Shown: in pieces, positions 25,611 to 36,030 of the stretch | Numbering within the stretch: position 1 is the first letter of the stretch | How the letters are laid out: each line of letters starts with the position of its first letter | Assembly: GCF_003634755.1 (NCBI RefSeq) | Contig: NZ_RBXA01000003.1 | Location: 372,001 to 436,000, forward strand | DNA from: Flavobacterium limicola | GTDB taxonomy: Bacteria > Bacteroidota > Bacteroidia > Flavobacteriales > Flavobacteriaceae | Length of the DNA: 64,000 bases | Direction of reading: 5' to 3' | Program-made: the position numbers and the translations under genes | The notes under the pieces: generated by a model | The model's database searches: none | Told to the model about the DNA's origin: nothing | Seen by the model: the letters and a program-made list of their open reading frames with translations, nothing else

Positions 25611-26318
25611 TTAGTCCTCATTAACAAATACTACACTGTGACAGGCAACAATTGCAGCGGTTTCTGTTCGTAATCTAGTGTTTCCCAATGAAACGGCAGT
25701 AAAATCATTTTCAAGTGCCAAAGTAATTTCTTTTTCGGAAAAGTCGCCTTCAGGACCTATCAATATTGTGATATTTTCATTTGGTTTCAAAACGGATTTC
25801 AGTGTTCTTTTATCCGTTTCTTCGCAATGTGCAATCAGTTTTAAACCTTCATTTTTAAGTTTGACAAATTCCTTAAAGGTGATGGCCGGATTCAATTTAG
25901 GAAGATATAATTCATTGGATTGCTTCATTGCGGTCAATAAAATTTTATCAAATCGTTCGTTATTGATGACTTTCCGTTCCGAATGATCACAAATAATGGG
26001 CGTGATTTCATGTATGCCAATTTCGGTTGCTTTCTCCAGAAACCATTCGTAGCGGTCATTCATTTTAGTTGGCGCTACTGCCAGATGCAATCTAAATTTT
26101 GAAGGAGGTGCTTTTTCAAACGAAATAATTTTAACCGTGCATTTACTGTCTGAAGCTAGTGTGATTTCAGTTTTGAATAATGAGCCTAAACCATTGGTAA
26201 CGAATAATATGTCGGTATCTTTTTTGCGTAATACTTTAATGATGTGTTTGCTTTCTTCTTTGTCAAAAGAAAAAACTTCAGTGGATTCCGTAATAGTTGG
26301 ATTGTAAAATAATTGCAT
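25611..26318 (-). CDS. rsmE: 16S rRNA (uracil-1498-N3)-methyltransferase
   Basis: The 235-residue cytoplasmic SPOUT methyltransferase has an N-terminal PUA-like beta domain (HIIKVLRKKDTD) and a C-terminal trefoil-knot domain with ILIGPEGDFSEKEITL and SLGNTRLRTETAAI, which form the SAM-binding knot. It modifies U1498 in the decoding region of 16S rRNA. The start at 26318 is 3 bases after the tsaD stop, so it is co-transcribed and probably translationally coupled. Confidence 0.93.
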   Translation of the reverse strand: MQLFYNPTITESTEVFSFDKEESKHIIKVLRKKDTDILFVTNGLGSLFKTEITLASDSKCTVKIISFEKAPPSKFRLHLAVAPTKMNDRYEWFLEKATEIGIHEITPIICDHSERKVINNERFDKILLTAMKQSNELYLPKLNPAITFKEFVKLKNEGLKLIAHCEETDKRTLKSVLKPNENITILIGPEGDFSEKEITLALENDFTAVSLGNTRLRTETAAIVACHSVVFVNED

Positions 26319-26321
26319 AAT

Positions 26322-27344
26322 TTATAGTTGTATTCTTGCTTTAGAAACTACAGATGAAGTTTCAAATGTTTGAGTTAAAAATTTTTGGTAACCCACAATT
26401 CCAATCATTGCAGCATTATCAGTAGTATATTCAAATTTAGGAACAAAGGTTTTCCAACCGTATTTGTTCTCGGCTTCTTTCAATGTATTTCTAATTCCTG
26501 AATTGGCAGAAACGCCTCCACCAATGGCAATTTGTTTTATTCCGGTTTCTTTTACGGCTAATTTTAATTTGTCCATCAAAATTTCAATAATCGTATGTTG
26601 AATGGAAGCGCAAATGTCATTTAGGTTTTCGTCAACGAAATTTGGATTTTCTAATTTTTTCTTTTGGATAAAATATAAAATTGCTGTTTTTAGTCCCGAA
26701 AAACTAAAATCTAAACCGGGAACTTTTGGTTTGGTAAATGCAAATGCTTTTGGATTTCCCAGTTGCGCATATTTATCAATCAAAGGACCGCCTGGATAGG
26801 GAAGGCCTAAAATTTTAGCACTTTTATCAAAAGCTTCTCCAACTGCGTCATCTGTAGTTTCTCCAATCACGGTCATGTCAAAAAAGTTAGCTACTTTAAT
26901 GATTTGAGTATGTCCGCCACTTATGGTCAAAGCCAAAAAGGGAAAGCTGGGTTTTTCAAAACCATCTTCCTCAATAAAATGGGCTAAAACATGTGCTTGC
27001 ATGTGATTTACCGCAATCAATGGAATTTGTAAAGCAACAGCCATTGATTTAGCAAAAGAACTTCCTACCAAAAGGGAACCCATAAGTCCAGGGCCTTGTG
27101 TGAAAGCGATTGCTGATAACTGTTCTTTTTGTATATTTGCCTTGCGAAGTGCAGCATCAACGACAGGAACTATATTTTGTTGGTGTGCTCGAGAGGCTAG
27201 CTCAGGAACTACTCCACCATATTGATTGTGAATCAGCTGATTTGCCACAACATTTGACAATACTTTATCGTTTTGTAAAATGGCAGCAGCAGTATCATCA
27301 CAGGAACTTTCGATGGCAAGAATAAAAACCTCGGGATTTTGCAT
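26322..27344 (-). CDS. tsaD: tRNA N6-adenosine threonylcarbamoyltransferase
   Basis: The 340-residue cytoplasmic protein has the Kae1/TsaD signature: ILAIESSCDDTAAAI, the metal-binding HMQAHVLAHF, the ISGGHTQI stretch and GGGVSANSGIR near the C-terminus. It transfers threonylcarbamoyl to A37 of tRNAs that read ANN codons. I choose the ATG at 27344 because the longer frame opens only with a TTG and adds residues not typical of the family. The gene is divergent from the TamB-like gene and heads the tsaD-rsmE-DUF4159 unit. Confidence 0.95.
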   Translation of the reverse strand: MQNPEVFILAIESSCDDTAAAILQNDKVLSNVVANQLIHNQYGGVVPELASRAHQQNIVPVVDAALRKANIQKEQLSAIAFTQGPGLMGSLLVGSSFAKSMAVALQIPLIAVNHMQAHVLAHFIEEDGFEKPSFPFLALTISGGHTQIIKVANFFDMTVIGETTDDAVGEAFDKSAKILGLPYPGGPLIDKYAQLGNPKAFAFTKPKVPGLDFSFSGLKTAILYFIQKKKLENPNFVDENLNDICASIQHTIIEILMDKLKLAVKETGIKQIAIGGGVSANSGIRNTLKEAENKYGWKTFVPKFEYTTDNAAMIGIVGYQKFLTQTFETSSVVSKARIQL

Positions 27345-27542
27345 AAAAAGGCATAAATTTTGAATTACATTTGACAAGTCGATTTTAAAAATCTTTTTGT
27401 AAAATCCAAAATTAGAGAATTTTTATTAAAGGTGCTTGTGTTTCCAATGGCAAAATGAAATTTTAGAACATTAAATAATATATTAGGTATCAAAAAAGTT
27501 ATAAAAATAGCGTTTCGTTTACTGCTTGGACTAATCCTGCTT

Positions 27543-30500
27543 TTGTTGGTTGTCGGTATTGCTCTCACCATGCCAGCTGTTCAGACAAAAATTGCACACT
27601 ATTTTACAGATAGTCTTAATAAAGATTTTGGTACCAATATAACGATTGATGAAGTTGCGATTTCAGTTTTTGGAGGTGTGAAATTTAAAAAAGTCTTGAT
27701 TCTGGATCATCATAAAGATACTTTGATCTATTCTAACAGGATTTCTACCACTATTTTAGAAAGTAAGAAACTGCTCAATGGTGATTTGATTTTTGATGGT
27801 TTGGATTTGCATGGATTGCTTTTCAACTTGAAAACCTATAAAAATGAAAAAGAATCGAATCTTGATAAATTTATCAAAGCCTTTGAAACCGGAAAGCCTT
27901 CAAGCCGAAAGTTTTTGCTTAAAGCAAATAAACTTCAAATTTTTGACGGACGTTTTATTTTAACGGATGATAATCGAGACAATCCAAAAGATCTTGATTT
28001 CACGAAACTTAATGCTTCTGTAACGGATTTTTTAATATTCGGTCCGGATGTGACTACCAAAATAAACAAAATGTCTTTTTTAGACTTTCGTGGTTTGTAT
28101 GTTAAAAATTTAAGCTCCAAATTTAGTTATTCTAAAAAGAATATAAAACTGGAAAATCTTGATTTATTGACAAAAGAATCAACGTTGAACGGAAGTGTTA
28201 TTTTAAATTATAAAATTGAAGATTTCTCTGATTTCACTGATAAAGTACAGTTTGATATCAAATTAAATTCGGCTTCCATAGCCTCAAATGATATTCGCTA
28301 TTTTTATAAAGAATTAGGGAAAAATCAACATTTTTACACTAAAACCAGTATTAAAGGTACGCTGAATGATTTGAAATTTAAAAAACTGGAATTAGTTGAT
28401 GACCGAAAGACCCAAATAAACGGGGATGTTAATTTTAAAAATTTATTTGCTAAAAAAGGGCAAAAATTTTCCATGTATGCTAAATTCGATAAGTTGACCT
28501 CTAGTTATCAGAATTTGATCGTCATACTGCCTAATATTTTAGGAAATAAATTACCAACTTCCTTGAAAAAGTTAGGGAGATTTTCGGCTTCAGGAACCTC
28601 AAGTGTTTCCACGACAGCGGTTGAAGCTGATTTTTCTATGATTACCGCCTTAGGAAATGTAACTTCTAATTTAGAAATTCAAAACATAGATGTAATAGAT
28701 AAAGCATCATATATAGGGAATGTGATTCTAGAGAATTTTGACATTGGAACTTTATTGGATCAAAAAGAACTGGGAAGAGTCAGTTTGAATATTGATGTTG
28801 ATGGTAAAGGTTTTAAACAAAAATACTTAGATACGGCCATAAAAGGAGATATTACTCAAATAGACTATAAAAATTATAATTATACCAATATTGTTGTCAA
28901 CGGGACTTTAAAAAGTCCAAATTATAAAGGTCAAATTTCTATAAATGACCCTAATTTGAGTATGACTTTTAATGGCTTATTGGATTTAAGTAAAAAAGAC
29001 AATCGTTATGATTTTCATATTAACGTCGAAAATGCAGATTTGAATAAATTGAAGCTGATGAAAGATTCAGTCTCCGTATTCAGAGGAGATGTTGTTGTTC
29101 AGGCTTCAGGAAACAATATTGAGAATTTTCAGGGAAATGTTTACATCAATGAAACCTCTTATCAAAATGCAAAAGACACTTATAATTTTGATGATTTTAC
29201 CATAATTTCCAGTTTCGATCAAAATAGAGTTAGAACCATTACCGTAAATTCTCCGGATATTCTTGAGGGTGAAATTGTGGGTAAATATGAATTCAATCAA
29301 TTAGAAAATTTGGTTAAGAATTCTCTGGGAAGCCTTTATACGAATTTCAAACCGAGTAAAGTAAAAAAAGGACAGTTTCTTAAATTTAACTTTTCAATCT
29401 ATAATAAAATTATCGAAATTTTTTATCCTGAAATTTCAATCGGCGCCAATACAATTGTAAAAGGGAATATTAGCTCCGATAATCAGGAATTCAAACTCAA
29501 CTTCAATTCGCCTCAAATTGTGGCTTCCAGCAATACATTTGATAATATTAGAGTTTCAGTAGACAATAAAAATCCACTTTACAATGCCTATATTGAATTA
29601 GACAGCATCAAGACAAAATATTATAAAATACGTGATTTTAGTCTGATAAATGTCACTATGAAAGATACTCTGTTCTTTCGATCGGAATTCAAAGGAGGTG
29701 CAAATGCTGAGGATTATTACAATCTGAATTTATACCATACCATTAACAAAGACAATAATAATGTTGTAGGGATTAGTAAATCTGAGGTGAAATTCAAGGA
29801 TTACCTTTGGTTTTTAAATGAAAATGAAACGCCGGATAACCAGATTGTTTTTGATAAATCATTTAAGAATTTTGATATCGATAATCTAATATTATCACAT
29901 GAAGATCAAGCAATCTCTTTAGACGGAGAATTAAAAGATACAAGCTATAAAGATCTAAAATTGAGTTTTAAAGATGTAGATTTAAATAAAATTACACCGG
30001 CAAATGATAAATTCATTGTTCACGGAAATATAAATGGTGCGGTTAATTTTAAGCAAGATAAAGATGTTTATCAGCCTACCGCTTCAATAATTATTGATAG
30101 CTTAAATGTAAATAAAACCGATTTAGGGATTTTGAATTTTGATATTGAAGGAAACGAGAGTTTTAAAAAGTTTACTATTAATTCAAATCTGGAAAATAAA
30201 AATATTGAATCGTTTAACGCTAACGGAAGTTTTGAAATCCTAAATAAAGAAACATTTCTGAGTTTAAATTTAAAATTCGATAAGTTTAATTTAGCTACTT
30301 TAAGCTCACTCGGAGGTGACGTATTATCAAATATACGGGGCTTTGTGTCTGGTAATTCAAGAATTGAAGGGAACTTAAAAAAACCGGAGATAAATGGGCG
30401 CTTGTATGTTGATGATGCTGGAATCACAATACCTTACCTGAATGTAGATTATGCATTAAAAGATAAAACTATTATTGATTTAACTGATGAGAAATTTATT

Positions 30501-31976
30501 TTCAGAAATAATACGCTGAAGGATACAAAATTTGGTACAACAGGAACATTAAACGGAAGTATTGAGCATAAGAATTTTTCTGATTGGAAATTGGATTTAG
30601 CAATTAATTCCAAAAGATTACTGGCTCTTGATACGAAAGATAGTGAAGATGCAGCTTATTTTGGTACCGCATTTATTGATGGACTCGCAACCATAAAAGG
30701 TCCAACAAATGGCTTATTTATTAAAGTTGATGCAAAATCAGAAAAAGGGACTTCTATAAAAATCCCGATTAATAATGCTGAAAGCATAAGTGATAACTCA
30801 TTTGTTCATTTTGTTACTCTTAAAGAAAAGTATAATATCAAAAAAGGAATTGTTGAAGACACAAGAACGTACAAAGGGTTAGAGTTAGAATTTGATTTTG
30901 ATATTACACCCGATGCAGAAGTTGAAGTCATCCTTGATAGAAGTACCGGTCATGGAATGAAAGGGAAAGGTTTTGGATCTTTATTGTTTAAAATAAATAC
31001 CTTTGGTAAGTTCAATATGTGGGGCGATTTCCAGTCGTATGAAGGAACCTATAATTTTAAATATGGTGGTTTTATTGATAAAAAGTTTGCACTAAAAAAA
31101 GGAGGCTCAATTTCATGGGAAGGAAACCCGATGCGGGCACAACTAAATCTTGAAGCGGTATACAAAACATCTGCTAATCCAGCAGTTTTGCTAGAGAATT
31201 CATCTTTTAACAGTAAAGTTCCCGTAGAAGTTATCATTGGTATTAGAGGAGATTTGACGAGCCCTGAACCTGATTTTAACATTGAATTTCCAACGGTTAG
31301 TAATGTATTAAAATCGGAGATTCAGTATAAATTAAATGATAAGGACGTCCGACAAACGCAAGCCTTGTATTTACTCTCGTCCGGAAGTTTTTTAAGTCCT
31401 GAAGGTGTAAGTCAATCTGATTTTTCAGGAAGTTTATTTGAAACAGCTACCAGTTTATTAGGGAGTATCATTAAAACGGATGATGAAAAATTTAATGTTG
31501 GGTTTAATTTTATTGGAGCAGACAGAAGAATAGGAAAAGAATCGGATGGAAGGTTTGTTGCCACGATTTCTTCTAAAATTAATGAAAGAATTACTATCAA
31601 TGGAAAGTTAGGTGTGCCTTTTGGAGGAATAAACGAGTCTGCCATTGTAGGAGATGTTGAAGTTCTTTACAGGGTTAATGAAGATGGAACTTTAAATTTG
31701 AGGCTTTTTAACAGAGAAAATGATATTAATTATATTGGTCAAGGCATTGGATATACTCAAGGAATGGGGGTTACCTATGAAGTTGATTTTGATACTTTTA
31801 AAGAATTAGTAAATAGAATTTTCAAAAATATCAAAATAGAGAAAGAAATAACTCCTATTTCCGAAGATCAAGATTCTAATTTATCTCCAGACTATATTAA
31901 CTTTTCTAAATCTAAGAAAACAAATACAGAAAAAATTAAAATAAATCAAGAAGGTTTAATTCCCGAGGAAAACTAA
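27543..31976 (+). CDS. TamB-like translocation/assembly protein (DUF490 C-terminus)
   Basis: This is a very large AsmA/TamB-type protein of at least 1477 residues, made of long repetitive beta-strand sequence. A C-terminal DUF490 region (about 1080-1430) includes FGSLLFKINTFGKFNMWGDF and PEPDFNIEFPTVSNVLKSEI. Such proteins bridge inner and outer membranes and take part in lipid or outer-membrane protein traffic. The first canonical start is the TTG at 27543, but that cuts the N-terminal anchor in half. Protein-like sequence (IKKVIKIAFRLLLGLILLLL) continues upstream in frame back to the TGA at 27456-27458. The only in-frame ATG (27447) reads ATG GCA AAA TGA. The true start may be a rare ATA at 27480, or codon 4 is a nonsense change. 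No gene follows closely. Confidence 0.8.
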   Translation: MLVVGIALTMPAVQTKIAHYFTDSLNKDFGTNITIDEVAISVFGGVKFKKVLILDHHKDTLIYSNRISTTILESKKLLNGDLIFDGLDLHGLLFNLKTYKNEKESNLDKFIKAFETGKPSSRKFLLKANKLQIFDGRFILTDDNRDNPKDLDFTKLNASVTDFLIFGPDVTTKINKMSFLDFRGLYVKNLSSKFSYSKKNIKLENLDLLTKESTLNGSVILNYKIEDFSDFTDKVQFDIKLNSASIASNDIRYFYKELGKNQHFYTKTSIKGTLNDLKFKKLELVDDRKTQINGDVNFKNLFAKKGQKFSMYAKFDKLTSSYQNLIVILPNILGNKLPTSLKKLGRFSASGTSSVSTTAVEADFSMITALGNVTSNLEIQNIDVIDKASYIGNVILENFDIGTLLDQKELGRVSLNIDVDGKGFKQKYLDTAIKGDITQIDYKNYNYTNIVVNGTLKSPNYKGQISINDPNLSMTFNGLLDLSKKDNRYDFHINVENADLNKLKLMKDSVSVFRGDVVVQASGNNIENFQGNVYINETSYQNAKDTYNFDDFTIISSFDQNRVRTITVNSPDILEGEIVGKYEFNQLENLVKNSLGSLYTNFKPSKVKKGQFLKFNFSIYNKIIEIFYPEISIGANTIVKGNISSDNQEFKLNFNSPQIVASSNTFDNIRVSVDNKNPLYNAYIELDSIKTKYYKIRDFSLINVTMKDTLFFRSEFKGGANAEDYYNLNLYHTINKDNNNVVGISKSEVKFKDYLWFLNENETPDNQIVFDKSFKNFDIDNLILSHEDQAISLDGELKDTSYKDLKLSFKDVDLNKITPANDKFIVHGNINGAVNFKQDKDVYQPTASIIIDSLNVNKTDLGILNFDIEGNESFKKFTINSNLENKNIESFNANGSFEILNKETFLSLNLKFDKFNLATLSSLGGDVLSNIRGFVSGNSRIEGNLKKPEINGRLYVDDAGITIPYLNVDYALKDKTIIDLTDEKFIFRNNTLKDTKFGTTGTLNGSIEHKNFSDWKLDLAINSKRLLALDTKDSEDAAYFGTAFIDGLATIKGPTNGLFIKVDAKSEKGTSIKIPINNAESISDNSFVHFVTLKEKYNIKKGIVEDTRTYKGLELEFDFDITPDAEVEVILDRSTGHGMKGKGFGSLLFKINTFGKFNMWGDFQSYEGTYNFKYGGFIDKKFALKKGGSISWEGNPMRAQLNLEAVYKTSANPAVLLENSSFNSKVPVEVIIGIRGDLTSPEPDFNIEFPTVSNVLKSEIQYKLNDKDVRQTQALYLLSSGSFLSPEGVSQSDFSGSLFETATSLLGSIIKTDDEKFNVGFNFIGADRRIGKESDGRFVATISSKINERITINGKLGVPFGGINESAIVGDVEVLYRVNEDGTLNLRLFNRENDINYIGQGIGYTQGMGVTYEVDFDTFKELVNRIFKNIKIEKEITPISEDQDSNLSPDYINFSKSKKTNTEKIKINQEGLIPEEN

Positions 31977-32363
31977 TTGATTGTACTTTAAACAAAAATA
32001 CTACATATTCAAAAAGAGGCATGGAGTTAGTTATCAATGTAGATTTATAATTAGCGCACTTGAGCTTCATGAAAAATCTGCATTTATTTAAAAACACGCG
32101 AATGATAATTCTATTTTAAATCCTTATTTAGAAGTTATTTGCGTATTGTTATGCTATTTTAAATATTAATGTCAGTTATTTGTTAATTATAAAATAAATA
32201 TTGATTTTTTTTCTTATTTTGTTAAATTAAATCTATTTTATTTTAGTTTTTTAAAAACTTATTAACGAAAACGTTTGAATTTAAGACGCTTTACCAATTT
32301 ATTAAAAACACAGCTCTATAAGTGCTGAATGTTTGCTAGTTTTACACTTTAATACTTTAAATA
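31977..32363. other. Intergenic region before pfkA
   Basis: These 387 AT-rich bases separate the TamB-like gene from pfkA. I see no hairpin terminator and no open frame. A TTTG followed after 17 bases by TATTTTAG (about 32218-32246) may be a degenerate promoter, but it is weak. Confidence 0.5.
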
Positions 32364-33350
32364 ATGCCAAAAACAATAAAAAAAGTTGGTGTTCTTACCT
32401 CAGGAGGAGACTCACCTGGTATGAATGCAGCAATTCGATCAGTTGTTCGTACATGTGCTTATCATAATATAGAATGCATAGGAATTTATAGAGGTTATCA
32501 GGGAATGATTGAAGGAGACTTCAAGGAAATGGGACCTCGAAGCGTAAACAACATTGTAAATAAAGGAGGGACAATTTTGAAATCGGCCCGATCTTTAGAG
32601 TTCAAAACTTCTGAAGGAAGAAAAAAGGCACATGAGAATCTTACTAAAGCAGGAATTGATGCCTTAGTGGTAATAGGGGGTGATGGTACTTTTACAGGAG
32701 GTTTATTGTTTAACAATGAATTTAATTTTCCTGTAATGGGAATTCCGGGTACTATTGATAACGATATTTTTGGAACAAGTCATACCCTTGGATATGATAC
32801 TGCTTTGAATACCGTAGTCGATGTGATTGATAAAATTAGAGATACTGCAAGTTCACACAATCGTTTGTTTTTTGTAGAAGTAATGGGAAGAGATGCCGGT
32901 CATATTGCTTTGAATGCAGGTATTGGTGCTGGTGCAGAAGAAATATTGATTCCTGAAGAAAATTTAGGATTGGATCGATTATTAGAATCATTACAAAAAA
33001 GCAAAGCTTCAGGAAAATCATCCAGTATTGTTGTGATAGCTGAAGGAGACAAAATAGGTAAAAATGTTTTCGAACTAAAAGATTATGTTGAAGCCAATTT
33101 GCCAGAATATGATGTTAGAGTTTCAGTTCTAGGTCACATGCAACGTGGCGGTTCGCCTTCTTGTTTTGATAGAGTTCTCGCCAGTAGATTAGGCGTGAAA
33201 GCTGTTGAATCATTACTGGAAGGAAAATCAAATTATATGGTTGGATTGCAAAATGATAAAGTTTCATTGACACCTTTGGAACAAGCAATTAAGGGAAAAA
33301 CAGAGATTGATAGAGAATTATTGAGAGTTTCAGATATAATGTCTACTTAG
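32364..33350 (+). CDS. pfkA: ATP-dependent 6-phosphofructokinase
   Basis: The 328-residue cytoplasmic enzyme phosphorylates fructose 6-phosphate to fructose 1,6-bisphosphate. Motifs of the bacterial PfkA family are present: TSGGDSPGMNAAIR (14-25), VIGGDGTFTGG with the Gly that favours ATP over pyrophosphate, PGTIDNDIFGT with the catalytic Asp, and EVMGRDAGHIAL. Its length matches the usual 320-330. It is followed at 78 bases by gapA, and both point the same way with a terminator only after gapA, so a glycolytic operon is likely. Confidence 0.96.
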   Translation: MPKTIKKVGVLTSGGDSPGMNAAIRSVVRTCAYHNIECIGIYRGYQGMIEGDFKEMGPRSVNNIVNKGGTILKSARSLEFKTSEGRKKAHENLTKAGIDALVVIGGDGTFTGGLLFNNEFNFPVMGIPGTIDNDIFGTSHTLGYDTALNTVVDVIDKIRDTASSHNRLFFVEVMGRDAGHIALNAGIGAGAEEILIPEENLGLDRLLESLQKSKASGKSSSIVVIAEGDKIGKNVFELKDYVEANLPEYDVRVSVLGHMQRGGSPSCFDRVLASRLGVKAVESLLEGKSNYMVGLQNDKVSLTPLEQAIKGKTEIDRELLRVSDIMST

Positions 33351-33422
33351 ATAAAAAAATGAAGTTTATTGTGAGGAAATTAGACTTTAAAAGAATGTTA
33401 GGAAAATAAACAAAAAAATTAA

Positions 33423-34433
<1,011 letters not shown>

Positions 34434-34447
34434 TTCTTTATATTTAC

Positions 34448-34484
34448 AAATCCCGTTATATTTTTTTAACGGGATTTTATTTTT
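34448..34484 (+). terminator. Intrinsic terminator after gapA
   Basis: The perfect 11-bp stem AAATCCCGTTA/TAACGGGATTT has an 8-base loop and is followed by T-rich sequence, 14 bases past the gapA stop. Confidence 0.9.
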
Positions 34485-34564
34485 TTGTTGCTTCCTTCAA
34501 TGGATGTTTTAAGGAATTGTCCGTTTAAAATCAAGCAACTGCAAAACCAAAAAACCAAAATAAA

Positions 34565-35416
34565 ATGAGATTAATAGTTGATAGTGGTTCTACCAAAGCA
34601 GATTGGATAGCGATAGATGACCATGGAAAAGTATTGTTTACAACTCAAACATTAGGACTAAATCCTGAAGTGCTTGAAGCGGATGAAATTATAGAGCGTT
34701 TAAATGATCGTTTCGATATTTTACATAATAAGAAAAATGCGACCCATTTGTTTTTTTATGGAGCAGGTTGTGGTACCGATAGAATGAAAATTGCACTTTC
34801 ACAGGTTTTTCAAACGTACTTTCCTAACGCTATTATTGACGTCAAAGAAGATACTTATGCGGCAGTTTATGCAACAACTCCAAAAGGAGAAAAAGCAATT
34901 GTTTCAATCTTAGGAACAGGATCAAACTGCAGCTATTTTGATGGTAAAGAGTTACACCAAAAAGTGCAATCGTTGGGTTATATCGCCATGGATGATTGTA
35001 GCGGAAATGTTTTTGGAAAAGAATTAATCAGAAAATATTATTTTAATAAAATGCCAAAAGAACTGGCAGTTGAATTTGAAAAAGAATATGATTTAGATCC
35101 TGATGCCATTAAAAATAAGTTGTACAAAGAACCGAATCCAAATGCGTATTTAGCAACATTTGCAAAGTTTTTGATTCAACACAAAGAAACAGAGTTTTGC
35201 AGAAAAATTATTTTCAAAGGGATGAAATCTTTTGTGAAAAATTACATCAAACAATATGATAATTGCAAAGAAGTACCTGTACATTTTGTGGGTTCAATTG
35301 CATTTTATTTGAAAGAAGAATTACAAGAAACTTTTGATAAATATGAACTTCAATTAGGCAATGTTTTAAGAAGACCAATTGACGGATTGATTGCATTTCA
35401 TATTGCAAATAAATAG
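34565..35416 (+). CDS. N-acetylglucosamine kinase-like (BadF/BadG ATPase family)
   Basis: The 283-residue cytoplasmic protein starts with the phosphate-1 motif DSGSTKADW, has GAGCGTD and ILGTGSNCSYFDG, and a late VHFVGSIAFYL adenosine-type motif. These belong to the ASKHA-fold BcrAD/BadF family, whose sugar-kinase members include eukaryotic GlcNAc kinase. A role in phosphorylating GlcNAc or a similar amino sugar is likely but unproven; MurNAc/anhydro-sugar kinases are alternatives. It lies behind pfkA-gapA but has its own start region after the gapA terminator. Confidence 0.75.
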   Translation: MRLIVDSGSTKADWIAIDDHGKVLFTTQTLGLNPEVLEADEIIERLNDRFDILHNKKNATHLFFYGAGCGTDRMKIALSQVFQTYFPNAIIDVKEDTYAAVYATTPKGEKAIVSILGTGSNCSYFDGKELHQKVQSLGYIAMDDCSGNVFGKELIRKYYFNKMPKELAVEFEKEYDLDPDAIKNKLYKEPNPNAYLATFAKFLIQHKETEFCRKIIFKGMKSFVKNYIKQYDNCKEVPVHFVGSIAFYLKEELQETFDKYELQLGNVLRRPIDGLIAFHIANK

Positions 35417-35441
35417 GTTTTTTTAAGTTTACTTTAAACTT

Positions 35442-35490
35442 AAAAATCACTACTGATTTACTTTAAGCAAGTAAATCAGTAGTGATTTTT
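35442..35490. terminator. Bidirectional terminator with 22-bp perfect stem
   Basis: AAAAATCACTACTGATTTAC and two more bases pair perfectly with the copy at 35469-35490 around a 5-base loop (TAAGC). The A run on one side and T run on the other let it end both the kinase gene and the opposing ridA gene. Confidence 0.93.
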
Positions 35491-35544
35491 TTATGGAATT
35501 AAAAGTACCTTTATACTTTTAGATAGTAATGCCAATAGTGTTTG

Positions 35545-35925
35545 CTACAGAATAGCAATCATAGAAATTTCAACATTTACGTTTTTTGGCAAACAAGCCA
35601 CTTGAACTGTTTCACGTGCTGGAGCAGTTTTTTCGTCAAAGTAAGAACCGTAAACAGTATTTATTTTTCCAAAATCATTCATGTCCATAATGAAAATAGT
35701 TGTTTTTACAACATTTTCAAACGTCATTCCTGAGGCCTCTAAAACAGCTTTCATGTTTTGCATGACTTGCTCTGTTTCGGTTTCTATAGTAGCTGTAACT
35801 AATTCTCCAGTTGCCGGATTGATTGCTATTTGACCAGAAGTATAAAGGGTATTTCCTTTAAGTACTGCTTGACTGTAAGGACCAATTGGTGCCGGAGCAT
35901 TTTCGGTAAAGATTATTTTTTTCAT
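35545..35925 (-). CDS. ridA: RidA family reactive intermediate/imine deaminase
   Basis: The 126-residue protein is of normal YjgF/RidA length when started at the ATG at 35925 (MKKIIFTENAPAPIGPYSQA); the longer frame adds 14 non-conserved residues. Motifs include YTSGQIAINPATGELV, with the Gln-rich intermediate-binding region, and RETVQVACLPKNVNVEI, with the catalytic Arg. It hydrolyses reactive enamines and imines formed by PLP enzymes. It is monocistronic and convergent with the kinase gene. Confidence 0.92.
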   Translation of the reverse strand: MKKIIFTENAPAPIGPYSQAVLKGNTLYTSGQIAINPATGELVTATIETETEQVMQNMKAVLEASGMTFENVVKTTIFIMDMNDFGKINTVYGSYFDEKTAPARETVQVACLPKNVNVEISMIAIL

Positions 35926-36030
35926 AGGAATAATATGTTTTTGTATAACGTAGAAATAGTAACTCAATTCTATTTTAATTCTTAAATAAAGTTTTCTAAA
36001 TGGCAGCTTTAAAGATTTTGATTAGAAAAT

